A DNA stretch of 64,000 nucleotides from Hymenobacter negativus (GCF_017571495.1 NZ_JAGETZ010000011.1:124001-188000); one strand, 5' to 3'. Shown: positions 43,764 to 54,523, counted from the stretch's first letter. The notes: generated by a model not told the origin, from the sequence alone. Numbers and translations are program-made.

Positions 43764-43865
43764 ACCGTTATGCTGAGCGCAGCCGAAGCATCTATACTGC
43801 ACAAGTAATCAATGGCAAATGCAACGAAGCGGTAGAGATGCTTCGGCTGCACTCAGCATGACGGT
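43764..43865. repeat. 30-bp inverted repeat between gltB and gltD
   Basis: Arms 43764-43793 and 43836-43865 (core TGCTGAGCGCAGCCGAAGCA) are complementary except for two G-T type positions. It belongs to the same dispersed family as 28101-28202. As it lies between cotranscribed subunit genes, it may set their relative expression or protect the gltB message. Confidence 0.88.
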
Positions 43866-43898
43866 CAATGTTATTTCAGTTATCGTTCGGACTATTTA

Positions 43899-46800
43899 CT
43901 AATGCACCTCCGCGTACCGTGCCTTTTGCAGCACCTTCTTGTATTCGCTCGGAAATACCTTCACGAACTTCCCGGCCTCCTCATTCCAGTTCCCCAGCAG
44001 GAAGGCTGCAACCTGACTGCCCGTCAGCTCTACATGTTTCCTAAGCAACTCCTGAATCTGGTCCTCGTCGTCAGCATCGAGCGGGTCTAATTCCACCATT
44101 TCGGGGTTACAATTGGAGGGGAAGGTATCGTTGGGGTCATACACCCAGGCGATGCCGCCGCTCATGCCGGCGGCGAAGTTGCGGCCTGTCTGCCCCAGGA
44201 TAAGGGCGCGGCCGCCGGTCATGTACTCGCAACCGTGGTCGCCCACGCCTTCCACCACGGCGGTGGCGCCAGAGTTGCGGACAGCAAACCGCTCGCCGGC
44301 TTGGCCGCGCACGAACAATGCGCCCGAGGTGGCACCGTACAGCGCCACGTTGCCAATGATGATGTTTTGCTCGGGCACGAAGTGAGCGGCGGGGGAGGGA
44401 AAAATGGCTAGCTGCGCGCCGCTCAGGCCCTTGCCCACGTAGTCGTTGGCCTCGCCTTCGAGCTTGAACGACAGGCCCGCCACGCTGAACGCGCCGAAGC
44501 TCTGCCCCGCCGAGCCGCGGAAGCGGTAGTTGATGGTGTTGTCGGGCAGGCCGGCGGCGTGATAGCGCTTGGCAATCTCGTTGGAAAGCAGCGTGCCGAT
44601 GGTGCGGTCGATGTTCTGCACCTCGAACTCGGCAAATACTGGCGTCTGCTCATTCAGGGCCGGTTGGGCGTGTTCGAGCAGCTGCCAGTCGAGGATGCCG
44701 CGAATGCCGTGGTCCTGCTGTTCACTGTTGTAGAGGGTACCGCCGGAGATGTTCACGGCGGGGTGCAGCATGTCGGTGAGGTCGAGGTGGCGAGCTTTCC
44801 AGTGGGTGATGCCCTCGCGCACTTTCAGGAATTCGGGCCGGCCCACCATCTCGTTGATGGTGCGGAAACCCAGCTCAGCCATGATTTCACGCAATTCCTC
44901 GGCCAGGAAGCGGAAGAGGTTCACGATGTGCTCGGGCTGGCCGGTGAAGAGCTTGCGCAGCTCGGGGTCTTGCGTGGCGACGCCCACGGGGCAGGTGTTG
45001 AGGTGGCATTTGCGCATCATTACGCAGCCGCCGGCTACCAGCGCCGCCGTAGCTACCCCCCATTCTTCGGCCCCTAACAGGGCGGCTACGGCCAGGTCGC
45101 GGCCGGTTTTCAGTTGGCCATCGGCTTGCAGCACCACGCGGCTGCGGAGCTGGTTTCGCACCAGTGTCTGGTGAGCTTCGGCCAAGCCCAGCTCCCAGGG
45201 AAGGCCGGCGTGCTTGATGGAGCTGATGGGCGACGCGCCCGTGCCGCCATCGTAGCCGGCAATCAAAATCACGTCGGCGTGGGCCTTGGCGACCCCGGCC
45301 GCGATGGTGCCCACGCCCGCCTTGCTCACCAGCTTCACATTGATGCGGGCGGCGCGGTTGGCGTTTTTCAGGTCGAAGATGAGCTGGGCTAGATCTTCGA
45401 TGGAGTAGATGTCGTGGTGGGGCGGGGGCGAAATCAGGCCCACGCCGGGCGTGGCGTGGCGCACTTTGGCAATCCACTCGTCCACCTTGTGGCCGGGCAG
45501 CTGGCCGCCCTCGCCGGGCTTGGCGCCCTGGGCCATCTTGATTTGCAGCTCGTCGGCGTTGGTGAGGTAGTGGGCCGTGACGCCGAAGCGCGCCGACGCC
45601 ACCTGCTTGATGGCCGAGCGCATGGAATCACCGTTGGGCATCACCTCGTAGCGTAGCGGGTCTTCGCCGCCCTCGCCGGTGTTGCTCTTGCCGCCGATGC
45701 GGTTCATGGCAATGGCCAGAGTGCTGTGCGCCTCGTGCGAAATCGACCCAAACGACATAGCCCCGGTCGCAAACCGCCGCATAATGCCCTCGGCCGGCTC
45801 CACTTCCTCCAGCGGAATGGCGTCGCGGTGATGCGCAAAATCCAGTAGGCCGCGTAGCGTGAACATGCGCTCCGGCTGCTCATTCACCAGCTTGGTGTAG
45901 CGCTGGTAGGTAGCGTAGTTGTTGGTGCGCGTGGCCAGCTGCAGCAGGTGCACGGTTTCGGGGTTAAACATGTGCGCCTCGCCTCGCCGCCGCCAGTGGT
46001 AGAGGCCGCCGTCAGGGAGCAGGACTTGCTCCTCGGGCGTCGTGCTCTTGAAGCCCTGGAAGTGCTTATAGAGTGTTTCGCGGGCAATTTCATCCAGCCC
46101 CAGCCCGCCAATGCGCGTGACCGCGCCGCAGAAATAGGCATCCACCACGGCTTGGTTCAGGCCCAGAATCTCAAAAACCTGCGCGCCGTGGTAGCTCTGC
46201 AGGGTCGAAATCCCCATCTTCGAGAAAATCTTCAGCAGGCCATCGCACACCGCTTTTATGTAATTGTAGGTCAGCTGTGCGTGGTCCAGGTTCGTTTTGA
46301 ACTGGCCGGCCTCGTGCATGGTCCGGATGGTGGCCAGCGCCAGGTAGGGGTTGATGGCCGTGGCCCCAAACGACAGCAGACAGGCGAAATGGTGCACTTC
46401 CCACACGTCGCCGGCCTCTACCACCAGGCCCACCGTGCCCCGACAGCCGAGCTTGATGAGGTGGTGATGCACAGCCGAAACGGCGAGCAGCGACGGAATG
46501 GGTGCGTGCAGTGAATCCACGCCGCGGTCCGACAAAATCAGCACTTCGTAACCGTCGTTCACTGCGTCTTCGGCATAGCGGCAGAGGCGTTCCAGACCGC
46601 GTTCCAGCGCGCCGGGCTGTTCGTCGGCTTTGAAGTAGGTCAGTAGCGTCTTGGCATTAAATAAGCCCGTATCAATACTGCGCAGCTTTTCCAACTCCAG
46701 ATTATTGAGAATGGGCTGGCGCAGGGCTACGCAGTGGCAGTGGTGCTTGTCTTCGTCAAGAATGTTGCCGTTGTTGCCCAGGAAAGTGGCCAGGCTCATC

Positions 46801-48440
46801 ACCAGCCGCTCCCGAATGGGGTCGATAGGCGGGTTCGTCACCTGCGCGAAAAACTGCTTGAAGTAGCTGCTCAGGTGTTGCGGCTGGTCGGAAAGCACCG
46901 CCAGCGGCACGTCCACGCCCATCGAGCCGATGGGTTCCTTAGCTTCCAGCGCCATCGGGGTGATGAGCACGTCGATGTCTTCGCGGGTGTAGCCAAACAC
47001 CTGATGGTACTTGAACACCGAATCGGCGGCCAACTCCGTGAATACCTGACGCGGCTCGGGCAATTCCTCCAGCCGAATCTGGTATTCATTGAGCCACGCG
47101 CCGTAGGGCTGGCGGCCGGCGGCCTGGGCCTTCAATTCCTCATCGGTAATGATGCGGCCGGCCACGGTGTCCACCAGCAGCATTTTGCCGGGCTGGAGGC
47201 GGCCTTTCCGCACTACGGTAGCGGGGTCGATGTGGAGCACGCCGGCTTCGGAGGCCACTAGCACGCGGCCGTCAGCGGTTTCGAGGTATCGTAGGGGGCG
47301 CAGGCCGTTGCGGTCGAGCATGGCCCCGATAAGCTTGCCATCGGTGAAGAGCAGGGCGGCCGGGCCATCCCAAGGCTCCATAAATGTGGCGTGGAACTCG
47401 TAGAAGGCCTTTTTGAGCGGGTCCATCTGGGTGTTGCCGTCCCAGGCTTCGGGCACCAGCATCATCATCACGTGCGGCAGCGGGCGTCCCGAGTGCAACA
47501 GGATTTCCACCACGTTGTCGAGGCAGGCGGAGTCCGACTGCCCGGCATCGACCACCGGCAGCAGCATGTCCATTTCCTCGGCCGAGAAGTAAGGTGACAC
47601 GTAGCTGCGCAAGCCGGCATAAAACCAGTTCAGGTTCCCTCGCAGCGTGTTGATTTCGCCATTGTGCGCCAAAAACCGGAAGGGCTGCGCCAGTTTCCAG
47701 CTTGGAAATGTGTTGGTTGAAAACCGTGAATGCACCAGCCCAAACACCGACGTCACCCGCTCGTCGCTGAGGTCGGGGAAGTAACCGCGCACCTGATAAG
47801 TAGTCAACTGGCCTTTGTAGACGATGGTTTTGCAGGAGAGCGAGGCGAAGTAGAACACCTCCATCGCGGCCGGCACGGTTTCGCGCACCGTCTTGAAAAT
47901 CAGCCGACGCAGCACGTACAGCTTGCGCTCGAAGTCATCCGGATTGGTAATGCCGGCCGGTCGGCCGAAAAACACCTGCTCCATCACCGGCTCAGCGGCC
48001 AGCGCCGTGGGGCCGATGCCGGTCGGGTTCACCGGCACGGGCCGGTAACCCAGCAGTGGGAACCCCAGCCGCGCCGCCGCACCATTAATGACCCCATGGC
48101 AGGCGGCGCGCAGCTTCTCGTCCTTAGGCAAGTAGGCAAAGCCCACACCGTAGCTGCCCGGCTCAGGCAAGCGAATGTCTAGGCGCACGCACTCTTCCAG
48201 CAGGAACCAGTGCGGAATCTGGATGAGCAGGCCGGCTCCGTCGCCGGAGTCGGAATCGCAGCCGCAGGCGCCGCGGTGCTCCATGTTTTCCAGCATGGTC
48301 AGCGCGTCGGTGATGGTCTGGTGCGTTTTGCGGCCGTTGAGGTAGGTAATGAAACCAGTTCCGCAGGCATCGTGCTCAAATTCGGGCCGGTAGAGGCCTT
48401 GAGCGTTGTCGGTGGATGGTATCGGGGCGTTGAAAGTCAT
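43899..48440 (-). CDS. gltB: Glutamate synthase large subunit
   Basis: The 1513-residue enzyme makes glutamate from glutamine and 2-oxoglutarate. The N-terminal glutaminase has its nucleophile at Cys26 (EHDACGTGFITY), which becomes the mature N-terminus if residues 1-25 are removed as in known GltB proteins. The FMN-binding synthase domain contains SFGSISHEAHSTLAIAMNRIGGKSNTGEGGEDP, and its 3Fe-4S cysteines lie in CVMMRKCHLNTCPVGVATQDP. The C-terminal beta-helix region has GATSGALFVRGQAGERFAVRNSG. Full length. It is transcribed before gltD. Confidence 0.97.
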   Translation of the reverse strand: MTFNAPIPSTDNAQGLYRPEFEHDACGTGFITYLNGRKTHQTITDALTMLENMEHRGACGCDSDSGDGAGLLIQIPHWFLLEECVRLDIRLPEPGSYGVGFAYLPKDEKLRAACHGVINGAAARLGFPLLGYRPVPVNPTGIGPTALAAEPVMEQVFFGRPAGITNPDDFERKLYVLRRLIFKTVRETVPAAMEVFYFASLSCKTIVYKGQLTTYQVRGYFPDLSDERVTSVFGLVHSRFSTNTFPSWKLAQPFRFLAHNGEINTLRGNLNWFYAGLRSYVSPYFSAEEMDMLLPVVDAGQSDSACLDNVVEILLHSGRPLPHVMMMLVPEAWDGNTQMDPLKKAFYEFHATFMEPWDGPAALLFTDGKLIGAMLDRNGLRPLRYLETADGRVLVASEAGVLHIDPATVVRKGRLQPGKMLLVDTVAGRIITDEELKAQAAGRQPYGAWLNEYQIRLEELPEPRQVFTELAADSVFKYHQVFGYTREDIDVLITPMALEAKEPIGSMGVDVPLAVLSDQPQHLSSYFKQFFAQVTNPPIDPIRERLVMSLATFLGNNGNILDEDKHHCHCVALRQPILNNLELEKLRSIDTGLFNAKTLLTYFKADEQPGALERGLERLCRYAEDAVNDGYEVLILSDRGVDSLHAPIPSLLAVSAVHHHLIKLGCRGTVGLVVEAGDVWEVHHFACLLSFGATAINPYLALATIRTMHEAGQFKTNLDHAQLTYNYIKAVCDGLLKIFSKMGISTLQSYHGAQVFEILGLNQAVVDAYFCGAVTRIGGLGLDEIARETLYKHFQGFKSTTPEEQVLLPDGGLYHWRRRGEAHMFNPETVHLLQLATRTNNYATYQRYTKLVNEQPERMFTLRGLLDFAHHRDAIPLEEVEPAEGIMRRFATGAMSFGSISHEAHSTLAIAMNRIGGKSNTGEGGEDPLRYEVMPNGDSMRSAIKQVASARFGVTAHYLTNADELQIKMAQGAKPGEGGQLPGHKVDEWIAKVRHATPGVGLISPPPHHDIYSIEDLAQLIFDLKNANRAARINVKLVSKAGVGTIAAGVAKAHADVILIAGYDGGTGASPISSIKHAGLPWELGLAEAHQTLVRNQLRSRVVLQADGQLKTGRDLAVAALLGAEEWGVATAALVAGGCVMMRKCHLNTCPVGVATQDPELRKLFTGQPEHIVNLFRFLAEELREIMAELGFRTINEMVGRPEFLKVREGITHWKARHLDLTDMLHPAVNISGGTLYNSEQQDHGIRGILDWQLLEHAQPALNEQTPVFAEFEVQNIDRTIGTLLSNEIAKRYHAAGLPDNTINYRFRGSAGQSFGAFSVAGLSFKLEGEANDYVGKGLSGAQLAIFPSPAAHFVPEQNIIIGNVALYGATSGALFVRGQAGERFAVRNSGATAVVEGVGDHGCEYMTGGRALILGQTGRNFAAGMSGGIAWVYDPNDTFPSNCNPEMVELDPLDADDEDQIQELLRKHVELTGSQVAAFLLGNWNEEAGKFVKVFPSEYKKVLQKARYAEVH

Positions 48441-49006
48441 AAGGGAGGGGACGTTAGCGAGCGGCAGGATGAAATCAGCCGGCTACCCACAGTTATTTAA
48501 AGAAACGGTCCGGCGTTTGGGAGTAAAATGGTCGTATCGTCCGCTTTACTATTTCTAATTCGAGGTATTGATTGGCATAGCATTGATGATGAATGCATTG
48601 TGGGTAAGGGTTGTACGATGTCAAACGTGTCGTTCAGATGGGGCCTCACCCCCTGACTCTTTCTTCAAAAGAGAGGGGATACTGGATTTGCACGGTTTAG
48701 CATTGTTAAGCTCCCCTTCTTTGGGCTTCGCGCTTCAAGCGAACCGGGGCCGGCATTGAGGTTGCCTGCGCCAGGTGGCACATGCGAGATGCTTCGCTAC
48801 ACTTCGCATGAAGTTCTGTAGGCCTTATAAATCAATATCTTGCTGTACCAATCCGTCAGTAAGAAAGACCAAGTTACAAGCGCTTTTCCTGGATTCAGCA
48901 GCGAATGCGAAAAGTTTGGATTACTTTTTCAATAAATTTCAGCTTGTACCAGAATTTAGAGGCCCTAAATGCTTTCAGTGACCTCAATTGTTATTTACCC
49001 TCTTAA
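48441..49006. other. Gene-free region between gltB and the NicO-type gene
   Basis: No convincing gene is present; two short open frames here overlap repeat remnants. The stretch 48643-48816 is a degenerate copy of the composite repeat found intact at 49631-49791. The remainder is AT-rich and probably carries promoters for both divergent genes, but no exact -7 element is seen. Confidence 0.5.
48643..48816 (+). repeat. Left copy of a composite direct repeat flanking the NicO-type gene (degenerate)
   Basis: CCTCACCCCCTGAC opens it (48644-48657), AAGCTCCCCTTCTTTGGG lies in the middle, and GAGGTTGCCTGCGCCAGG, then GCGAGATGCTTCGCT and GAAGTTCT close it. Each block aligns in order with the copy at 49631-49791, with many substitutions. 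Confidence 0.65.
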
Positions 49007-49615
49007 ATGCAAGGCCTATTGCCCATTTTATTTGCTTCTATAGCCGGAATGGGCCATGCATTTGAACCCGACCACCTGTTAGCTGTGGGTAATCTCATTT
49101 CCCGCCGCGATACGTTGGCCCAAGCCCTGCGCGATGGCATCTATTGGGGCTTGGGCCATACCACCACGCTGGTAGTCGTGGGCAGCATCATCCTCTTGGG
49201 CCGTGTCACCTTTCTCACGTCTGGTTACTTCGAAGCCGCTGTAGGTTTGATGCTCATCGTCATGGGTATCAGCCGCCTGCTTGACCAGCGCCGTGAAGCC
49301 GCCAAGGTGCGCCCCGGTGTGGCGCCATCCCGCGCCGCTTACGCCGTGGGGCTGCTCCACGGCCTGGCCGGCAGCGGTGCGCTGGTGCTGCTGGTGATGA
49401 GTGAAATCCGCGACCCGTGGCTGAGTGTGCTCTACTTTATGGTGTTTGGTATCGGTTCCATCCTGGGCATGTTCATCGTGGCCGTGCTGTGTAGCGTGCC
49501 ATTCACGAAGCGCATGAAAATCAGCCGGATATTGAAGGCCAGCACTGTCACTTTATCCTCGCTGCTGTGCATCGGCTACGGCGGCTGGATGATTTATGGG
49601 AATGTGCGATGGTGA
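49007..49615 (+). CDS. NicO/UreH-type nickel permease
   Basis: The 202-residue protein has about six hydrophobic segments and the nickel/cobalt transporter signature HX4DH in its first helix (MGHAFEPDHLLAVGN, about residues 15-29). A second conserved GLGHTTTLVVVG segment and a late GLLHGLAGSGALVLLV repeat of the motif are also present. Because it directly precedes the urease genes, nickel supply for urease is the likely role. It is one of the short UreH-like forms rather than the eight-helix NiCoT type. It lies between two copies of a composite repeat. Confidence 0.88.
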   Translation: MQGLLPILFASIAGMGHAFEPDHLLAVGNLISRRDTLAQALRDGIYWGLGHTTTLVVVGSIILLGRVTFLTSGYFEAAVGLMLIVMGISRLLDQRREAAKVRPGVAPSRAAYAVGLLHGLAGSGALVLLVMSEIRDPWLSVLYFMVFGIGSILGMFIVAVLCSVPFTKRMKISRILKASTVTLSSLLCIGYGGWMIYGNVRW

Positions 49616-49630
49616 AATCGTGCTCCCGTC

Positions 49631-49791
49631 AACCTCACCCCCTGACCCCCTCTCCCGCGGAGAGGGGGCACCGGTTATGCTTCACTTGTGAATCGTCAGG
49701 CTCCCCTCTCCGCGGGAGAGGGGCCGGGGTGAGGTTCCTTGCGTCAGGCAACGCGGGCGAGATGCCTCGGCTACGCTCGGTATGACGTTCT
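49631..49791 (+). repeat. Right copy of the composite direct repeat (intact hairpin plus REP-like arm)
   Basis: The first part, 49631-49738, is a long inverted repeat: AACCTCACCCCCTGACCCCC with CTCTCCCGCGGAGAG facing CTCTCCGCGGGAGAGGGG and GGGGTGAGGTTCC. The second part (49753-49791) is one arm of the TCATnCTGAGCG family in reverse (GCGAGATGCCTCGGCTACGC). Confidence 0.8.
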
Positions 49792-49816
49792 TTAATCCCG
49801 ATAGCTCTTTTCCCAA

Positions 49817-50551
49817 ATGCACCTCGCCCCCAAAGACCTCGACAAGCTCATCCTCCACCAGGCCGGTTTCGTGGCGCAGAAGCGCTTCGCCCGTGGTCTG
49901 CTCCTGAACTACCCCGAAGCCCTGGCCCTCATCGCCACGCAGCTGCTGGAGTTCATCCGCGACGGCGAGCGGGTGGCCGTGCTCATGGACAAGGGCAAGC
50001 AACTGCTGGGCCTGGCCGACGTGCTGCCCGGCGTGGCCGACCTGCTCCACGAAGTCCAAATCGAAGGCACCTTCCCCGACGGCACCAAGCTCGTGACCGT
50101 GCACCACCCCATCTGCCGCGAAACCGGCGATGCCGCGCTGGCCCTCTACGGCTCCGGCCTGACCCGCGCCACCGCCCCGGCCGCCGCGCCCGCCAGCCCC
50201 CCGCCGCCCGGCGAATACCTGCTGGCCGACGGCGACATCATCCTCAACGAAACCCGCGCCACGGTGACGGTAGACGTCGTGAACATGGGCGACCGGCCCG
50301 TGCAGGTCGGCTCGCACTACCCCTTTTTCGAAACCAACGCCGCGCTGCACTTCGACCGCGCGGCGGCCTACGGGTTCCGCCTCAACATCCCGGCCGGCAC
50401 GGCAGTACGCTTCGAGCCCGGCGAACGCAAGCGCGTGACCTTAGTGGCCCTCAGCGGCGAGCGCATCGTGTACGGCGGCAATGGCTGGATTGATGGCCCG
50501 CTGGATGAGGCTGGAAAGAAGCAGCAGGCGCTGGAGAAACTAGAGTTATAG
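49817..50551 (+). CDS. ureAB: Fused urease gamma-beta subunit (UreA-UreB)
   Basis: The 244-residue protein joins the gamma subunit (residues 1-100: [40 protein letters not shown]) to the beta subunit (about 130-240: [60 protein letters not shown]) through a Pro/Ala linker ([15 protein letters not shown]). Gamma-beta fusions are known in several bacteria, such as the Helicobacter UreA. Together with UreC it forms the nickel urease that splits urea into ammonia and carbamate. The gene order is broken after it by an AT-rich orphan gene. Confidence 0.95.
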   Translation: MHLAPKDLDKLILHQAGFVAQKRFARGLLLNYPEALALIATQLLEFIRDGERVAVLMDKGKQLLGLADVLPGVADLLHEVQIEGTFPDGTKLVTVHHPICRETGDAALALYGSGLTRATAPAAAPASPPPPGEYLLADGDIILNETRATVTVDVVNMGDRPVQVGSHYPFFETNAALHFDRAAAYGFRLNIPAGTAVRFEPGERKRVTLVALSGERIVYGGNGWIDGPLDEAGKKQQALEKLEL

Positions 50552-50595
50552 TAGTTTTAGAAAGTAATAGGTCTCTGTCGTAAACCAGATTCGAT

Positions 50596-51117
50596 ATGTA
50601 TCAGCCGACTGAAAACTTCAACTTTGGTATGTATCAAGGTATGCCCATATGGACTGTGGCATTATGTGACCCAAGCTACATAAAGTGGTGTATTAAAACC
50701 GTTGAGAGTTTTGCTATAGATGGCTTTGATGAATTGCGACAATTACCATTGTTTGATGTTGATAGAGCAGATTCGTTTGAAGGAACATGCCTTTTATCCA
50801 AGCTTCATGCTGAAATGGATAAAGAACCAGCTAGATATAAATGCAGCTTGCCCGGCTCGTTTGAGATGACAGCTTACTTAAAGGATAAGGGTTATGAATT
50901 TTATCTAGAGTTTTTTAAGCCATATATGATAAGACGATACGAATATGATGAGTCAATTATTGAATTAAATGAAAGTCGTTTAAAGGCGCAGAAAAACCGA
51001 AATGCATCTCAGGATTTACCATATGATACATGGGAACCAAGTGAGAAATACACATTTGATGATACAATAAATGATGCATTCGAAGGTGATTCCAGTAACT
51101 ACTGGAACATTGATTAA
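50596..51117 (+). CDS. AT-rich orphan with ExoX-like C-terminal domain, between ureAB and ureC
   Basis: The 173-residue protein opens with NFNFGMYQGMPIWTVALCDPSYIKWCIKTVE. This resembles the small domain found at the C-terminus of exodeoxyribonuclease X-type proteins (pattern FGxYxGxxxxxVxxxDPxYIxW), usually taken as a nucleic-acid- or protein-binding module. The rest is acidic and unrecognised (EFYLEFFKPYMIRRYEYDES). No nuclease domain is present. One sampled line (50701-50760) has 21 G/C of 60, against 35 of 60 in ureC (51901-51960), so the gene is probably acquired. It sits in the urease operon in the same orientation, 44 bases after ureAB and 51 before ureC. Confidence 0.75.
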   Translation: MYQPTENFNFGMYQGMPIWTVALCDPSYIKWCIKTVESFAIDGFDELRQLPLFDVDRADSFEGTCLLSKLHAEMDKEPARYKCSLPGSFEMTAYLKDKGYEFYLEFFKPYMIRRYEYDESIIELNESRLKAQKNRNASQDLPYDTWEPSEKYTFDDTINDAFEGDSSNYWNID

Positions 51118-51168
51118 TTCCGCTTTTCAAAGCTGAAAATTCGAAAGCAAACGAAATCACTGCTCAAC

Positions 51169-52883
<1,715 letters not shown>

Positions 52884-52884
<1 letters not shown>

Positions 52885-52986
52885 CCCCACCCCCGGCCCC
52901 TCCCCTCCGGGAGAGGGGAGACAACGAACTCAATCGCCCGCGTCTGGCACCCCTCCCCCGGAGGGGAGGGGCCGGGGGTGGGGTTC
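52884..52986. repeat. Long GC-rich inverted repeat between ureC and ureF
   Basis: AACCCCACCCCCGGCCCCTC (from 52883) with CCCTCCGGGAGAGGGG faces CCCCTCCCCCGGAGGGGAGG and GGCCGGGGGTGGGGTTCC (to 52986). It is a variant of the family at 49631-49738. It fills the intercistronic gap and ends just before the ureF ATG at 52991, so it may hide the ribosome binding site or stabilise the ureC message. Confidence 0.85.
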
Positions 52987-52990
52987 CAAT

Positions 52991-53662
52991 ATGCACTTCG
53001 CCCGCCTCCTGCACCTCGTCGATTCGGCTATTCCCACCGGCTCGTTCGCCTATTCCTACGGGTTGGAAAGTAGCCTCACCTTCGGGCTGGTGAACACGCC
53101 ATTCGACTTGCGCAACCACCTGTATTCCTACCTGCAGCAAGCCGGCAGCGCCGAATTGCCCTTCATCCATTCCACCTTCCATCTCACCGAGAAAAGCCCC
53201 GAATTTCAAACCATCGCCGAAGAATACGACGCCCAACTGCTAGTGCCTGCGCTCTACAAAGCCAGCGCCGTGCAGGGCCGCAACTGGCTGAAGCTGCTCG
53301 CCACCTTCTATCCCGAAGCTGCTTTGGAAACCATTACGCAATGGTTCGAAACCCGGCAGATTCCCCCGCATTTCACGCTGGTTTTCACGCTGGCCTTGCA
53401 GCGGGTCGGCTTTGGATTGGAGGAGTTGCAAGCCATGTACCTGCACATGCTGCTGCGCGACCAGCTCAGCGCCGCCATTCGCCTTGGGTTTCTGGGGCCG
53501 CTGGAGGGGCACCAGTTGCAGCACGATTTCTACGCGGTGTTCGAGCATATTCTGGCGGCGCAGGAAGGAAAGGGGTATGGCGAGGCTACCCGTTCTGCCT
53601 TCTTGCTGGATGCAGCCCAGGTGCTGCACGAAGACATTTATTCCAAGCTTTTCCAGAACTAA
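52991..53662 (+). CDS. ureF: Urease accessory protein UreF
   Basis: The 223-residue, mostly helical cytosolic protein has the UreF signature near its start (LLHLVDSAIPTGSFAYSYGLES), then the long helices containing ELPFIHSTFHL, and the late LQHDFYAVFEHILAA and RSAFLLDAAQVLHEDIYSKLFQN segments. UreF bridges UreD and UreG in the complex that delivers nickel to apo-urease and gates GTP hydrolysis. It follows ureC after a long hairpin and precedes ureG after another, so the three genes are probably on one transcript. Confidence 0.93.
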   Translation: MHFARLLHLVDSAIPTGSFAYSYGLESSLTFGLVNTPFDLRNHLYSYLQQAGSAELPFIHSTFHLTEKSPEFQTIAEEYDAQLLVPALYKASAVQGRNWLKLLATFYPEAALETITQWFETRQIPPHFTLVFTLALQRVGFGLEELQAMYLHMLLRDQLSAAIRLGFLGPLEGHQLQHDFYAVFEHILAAQEGKGYGEATRSAFLLDAAQVLHEDIYSKLFQN

Positions 53663-53740
53663 GTAGCGCGGACTTTTAGTCCGCGAATTCAACGATTCAA
53701 TACATTCATAATTCGCGGACTAAAAGTCCGCGTTACTACT
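53662..53740. repeat. Inverted repeat between ureF and ureG (GCGGACTTTTAGTCCGC family)
   Basis: GTAGCGCGGACTTTTAGTCC... (53663-53688) faces ...GCGGACTAAAAGTCCGCG with TTACTAC (53712-53740); the arms differ by a 3-base insertion. Each arm contains the palindrome GCGGACTTTTAGTCCGC. It fills nearly the whole 79-base gap, ending one base before the ureG ATG. Confidence 0.88.
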
Positions 53741-53741
53741 C

Positions 53742-54494
53742 ATGGCTTTTGTCGAAAAACTCGCCCTTCTGCTCCACGGTCACCAGCACGAAGCCTACGA
53801 ATCCCCAGGGGACTTCAACGAGCGTGAAACCCGACGCTTGCCCAGCTACCGCAACTTCCGCAAGCGTGCCTTCACCGTGGGCATTGGCGGGCCGGTGGGC
53901 ACGGGCAAAACCGCGCTACTCAAAGCCCTGTGCGAGCGAATGCGCCACGAGTTCGAGTTGGGCGTGGTCACTAACGACATTTTCACCCGCGAAGACGCCG
54001 AGTTTCTCATCCGCAACAGTGCGCTGGATGAAAACCGCATCGTGGGCGTCGAAACCGGCGGCTGCCCACACGCTGCCATCCGCGAGGATATTTCTCTGAA
54101 CATGGACGCGCTCGAAGGCCTCATGCAGCGCTTCGACTACGGCTTGGATTACCTCTTTGTGGAGAGCGGCGGCGACAACCTGGCCGCCCACTTCAGCCGC
54201 GAGCTGGTCGACTATTCCATCTACGTCATCGACGTATCGGGCGGCGATAAAATCCCGCGCAAGGGCGGACCCGGTATCACTCAATCGGACCTGCTCATTA
54301 TCAACAAAATCGACCTCAAAGACCTCATCAAGGCCGACCTCGGCGTGATGGAGCGCGACTCGAAAAAGATGCGCGGCGAAGGCCCGTTCCTGTTTGCCCG
54401 CGCCATCGACGGGCATGGGCTAGATGATATTATCTCGCACATCAAAGCCGCTAAGGCGCGGGCGCTAGCCGCCGTGCGCGAGGACCGGCGGTAG
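53742..54494 (+). CDS. ureG: Urease accessory GTPase UreG
   Basis: This 250-residue GTPase has P-loop GPVGTGKT (residues 50-57), the nickel-binding CPH motif within [15 protein letters not shown] (Cys108, His110), the VESGGDN switch region and the NKIDLKDL base motif. It is about 40 residues longer than common UreG proteins, from an N-terminal extension that includes HGHQHEAYE and could bind metal. UreG dimers carry nickel to the UreF-UreD complex. Because no ureE is visible, the His-containing extension may matter. It ends before a small hairpin convergent with the LytTR gene. Confidence 0.95.
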   Translation: MAFVEKLALLLHGHQHEAYESPGDFNERETRRLPSYRNFRKRAFTVGIGGPVGTGKTALLKALCERMRHEFELGVVTNDIFTREDAEFLIRNSALDENRIVGVETGGCPHAAIREDISLNMDALEGLMQRFDYGLDYLFVESGGDNLAAHFSRELVDYSIYVIDVSGGDKIPRKGGPGITQSDLLIINKIDLKDLIKADLGVMERDSKKMRGEGPFLFARAIDGHGLDDIISHIKAAKARALAAVREDRR

Positions 54495-54496
54495 GG

Positions 54497-54523
54497 TAGC
54501 GTGGACTCTGCGAGTCCGCGCTA
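54497..54523. terminator. Hairpin between ureG and the convergent response-regulator gene
   Basis: TAGCGTGGACT (54497-54507) and AGTCCGCGCTA (54513-54523) pair with one mismatch. It is related in sequence to the GCGGACTTTTAGTCCGC repeat. It separates two convergent genes. Confidence 0.6.

Noticed and set aside
48568-48981. Two short plus-strand frames (48568-48759 and 48775-48981)
   Set aside because: They run through a degenerate composite repeat and lack ribosome binding sites or homology.
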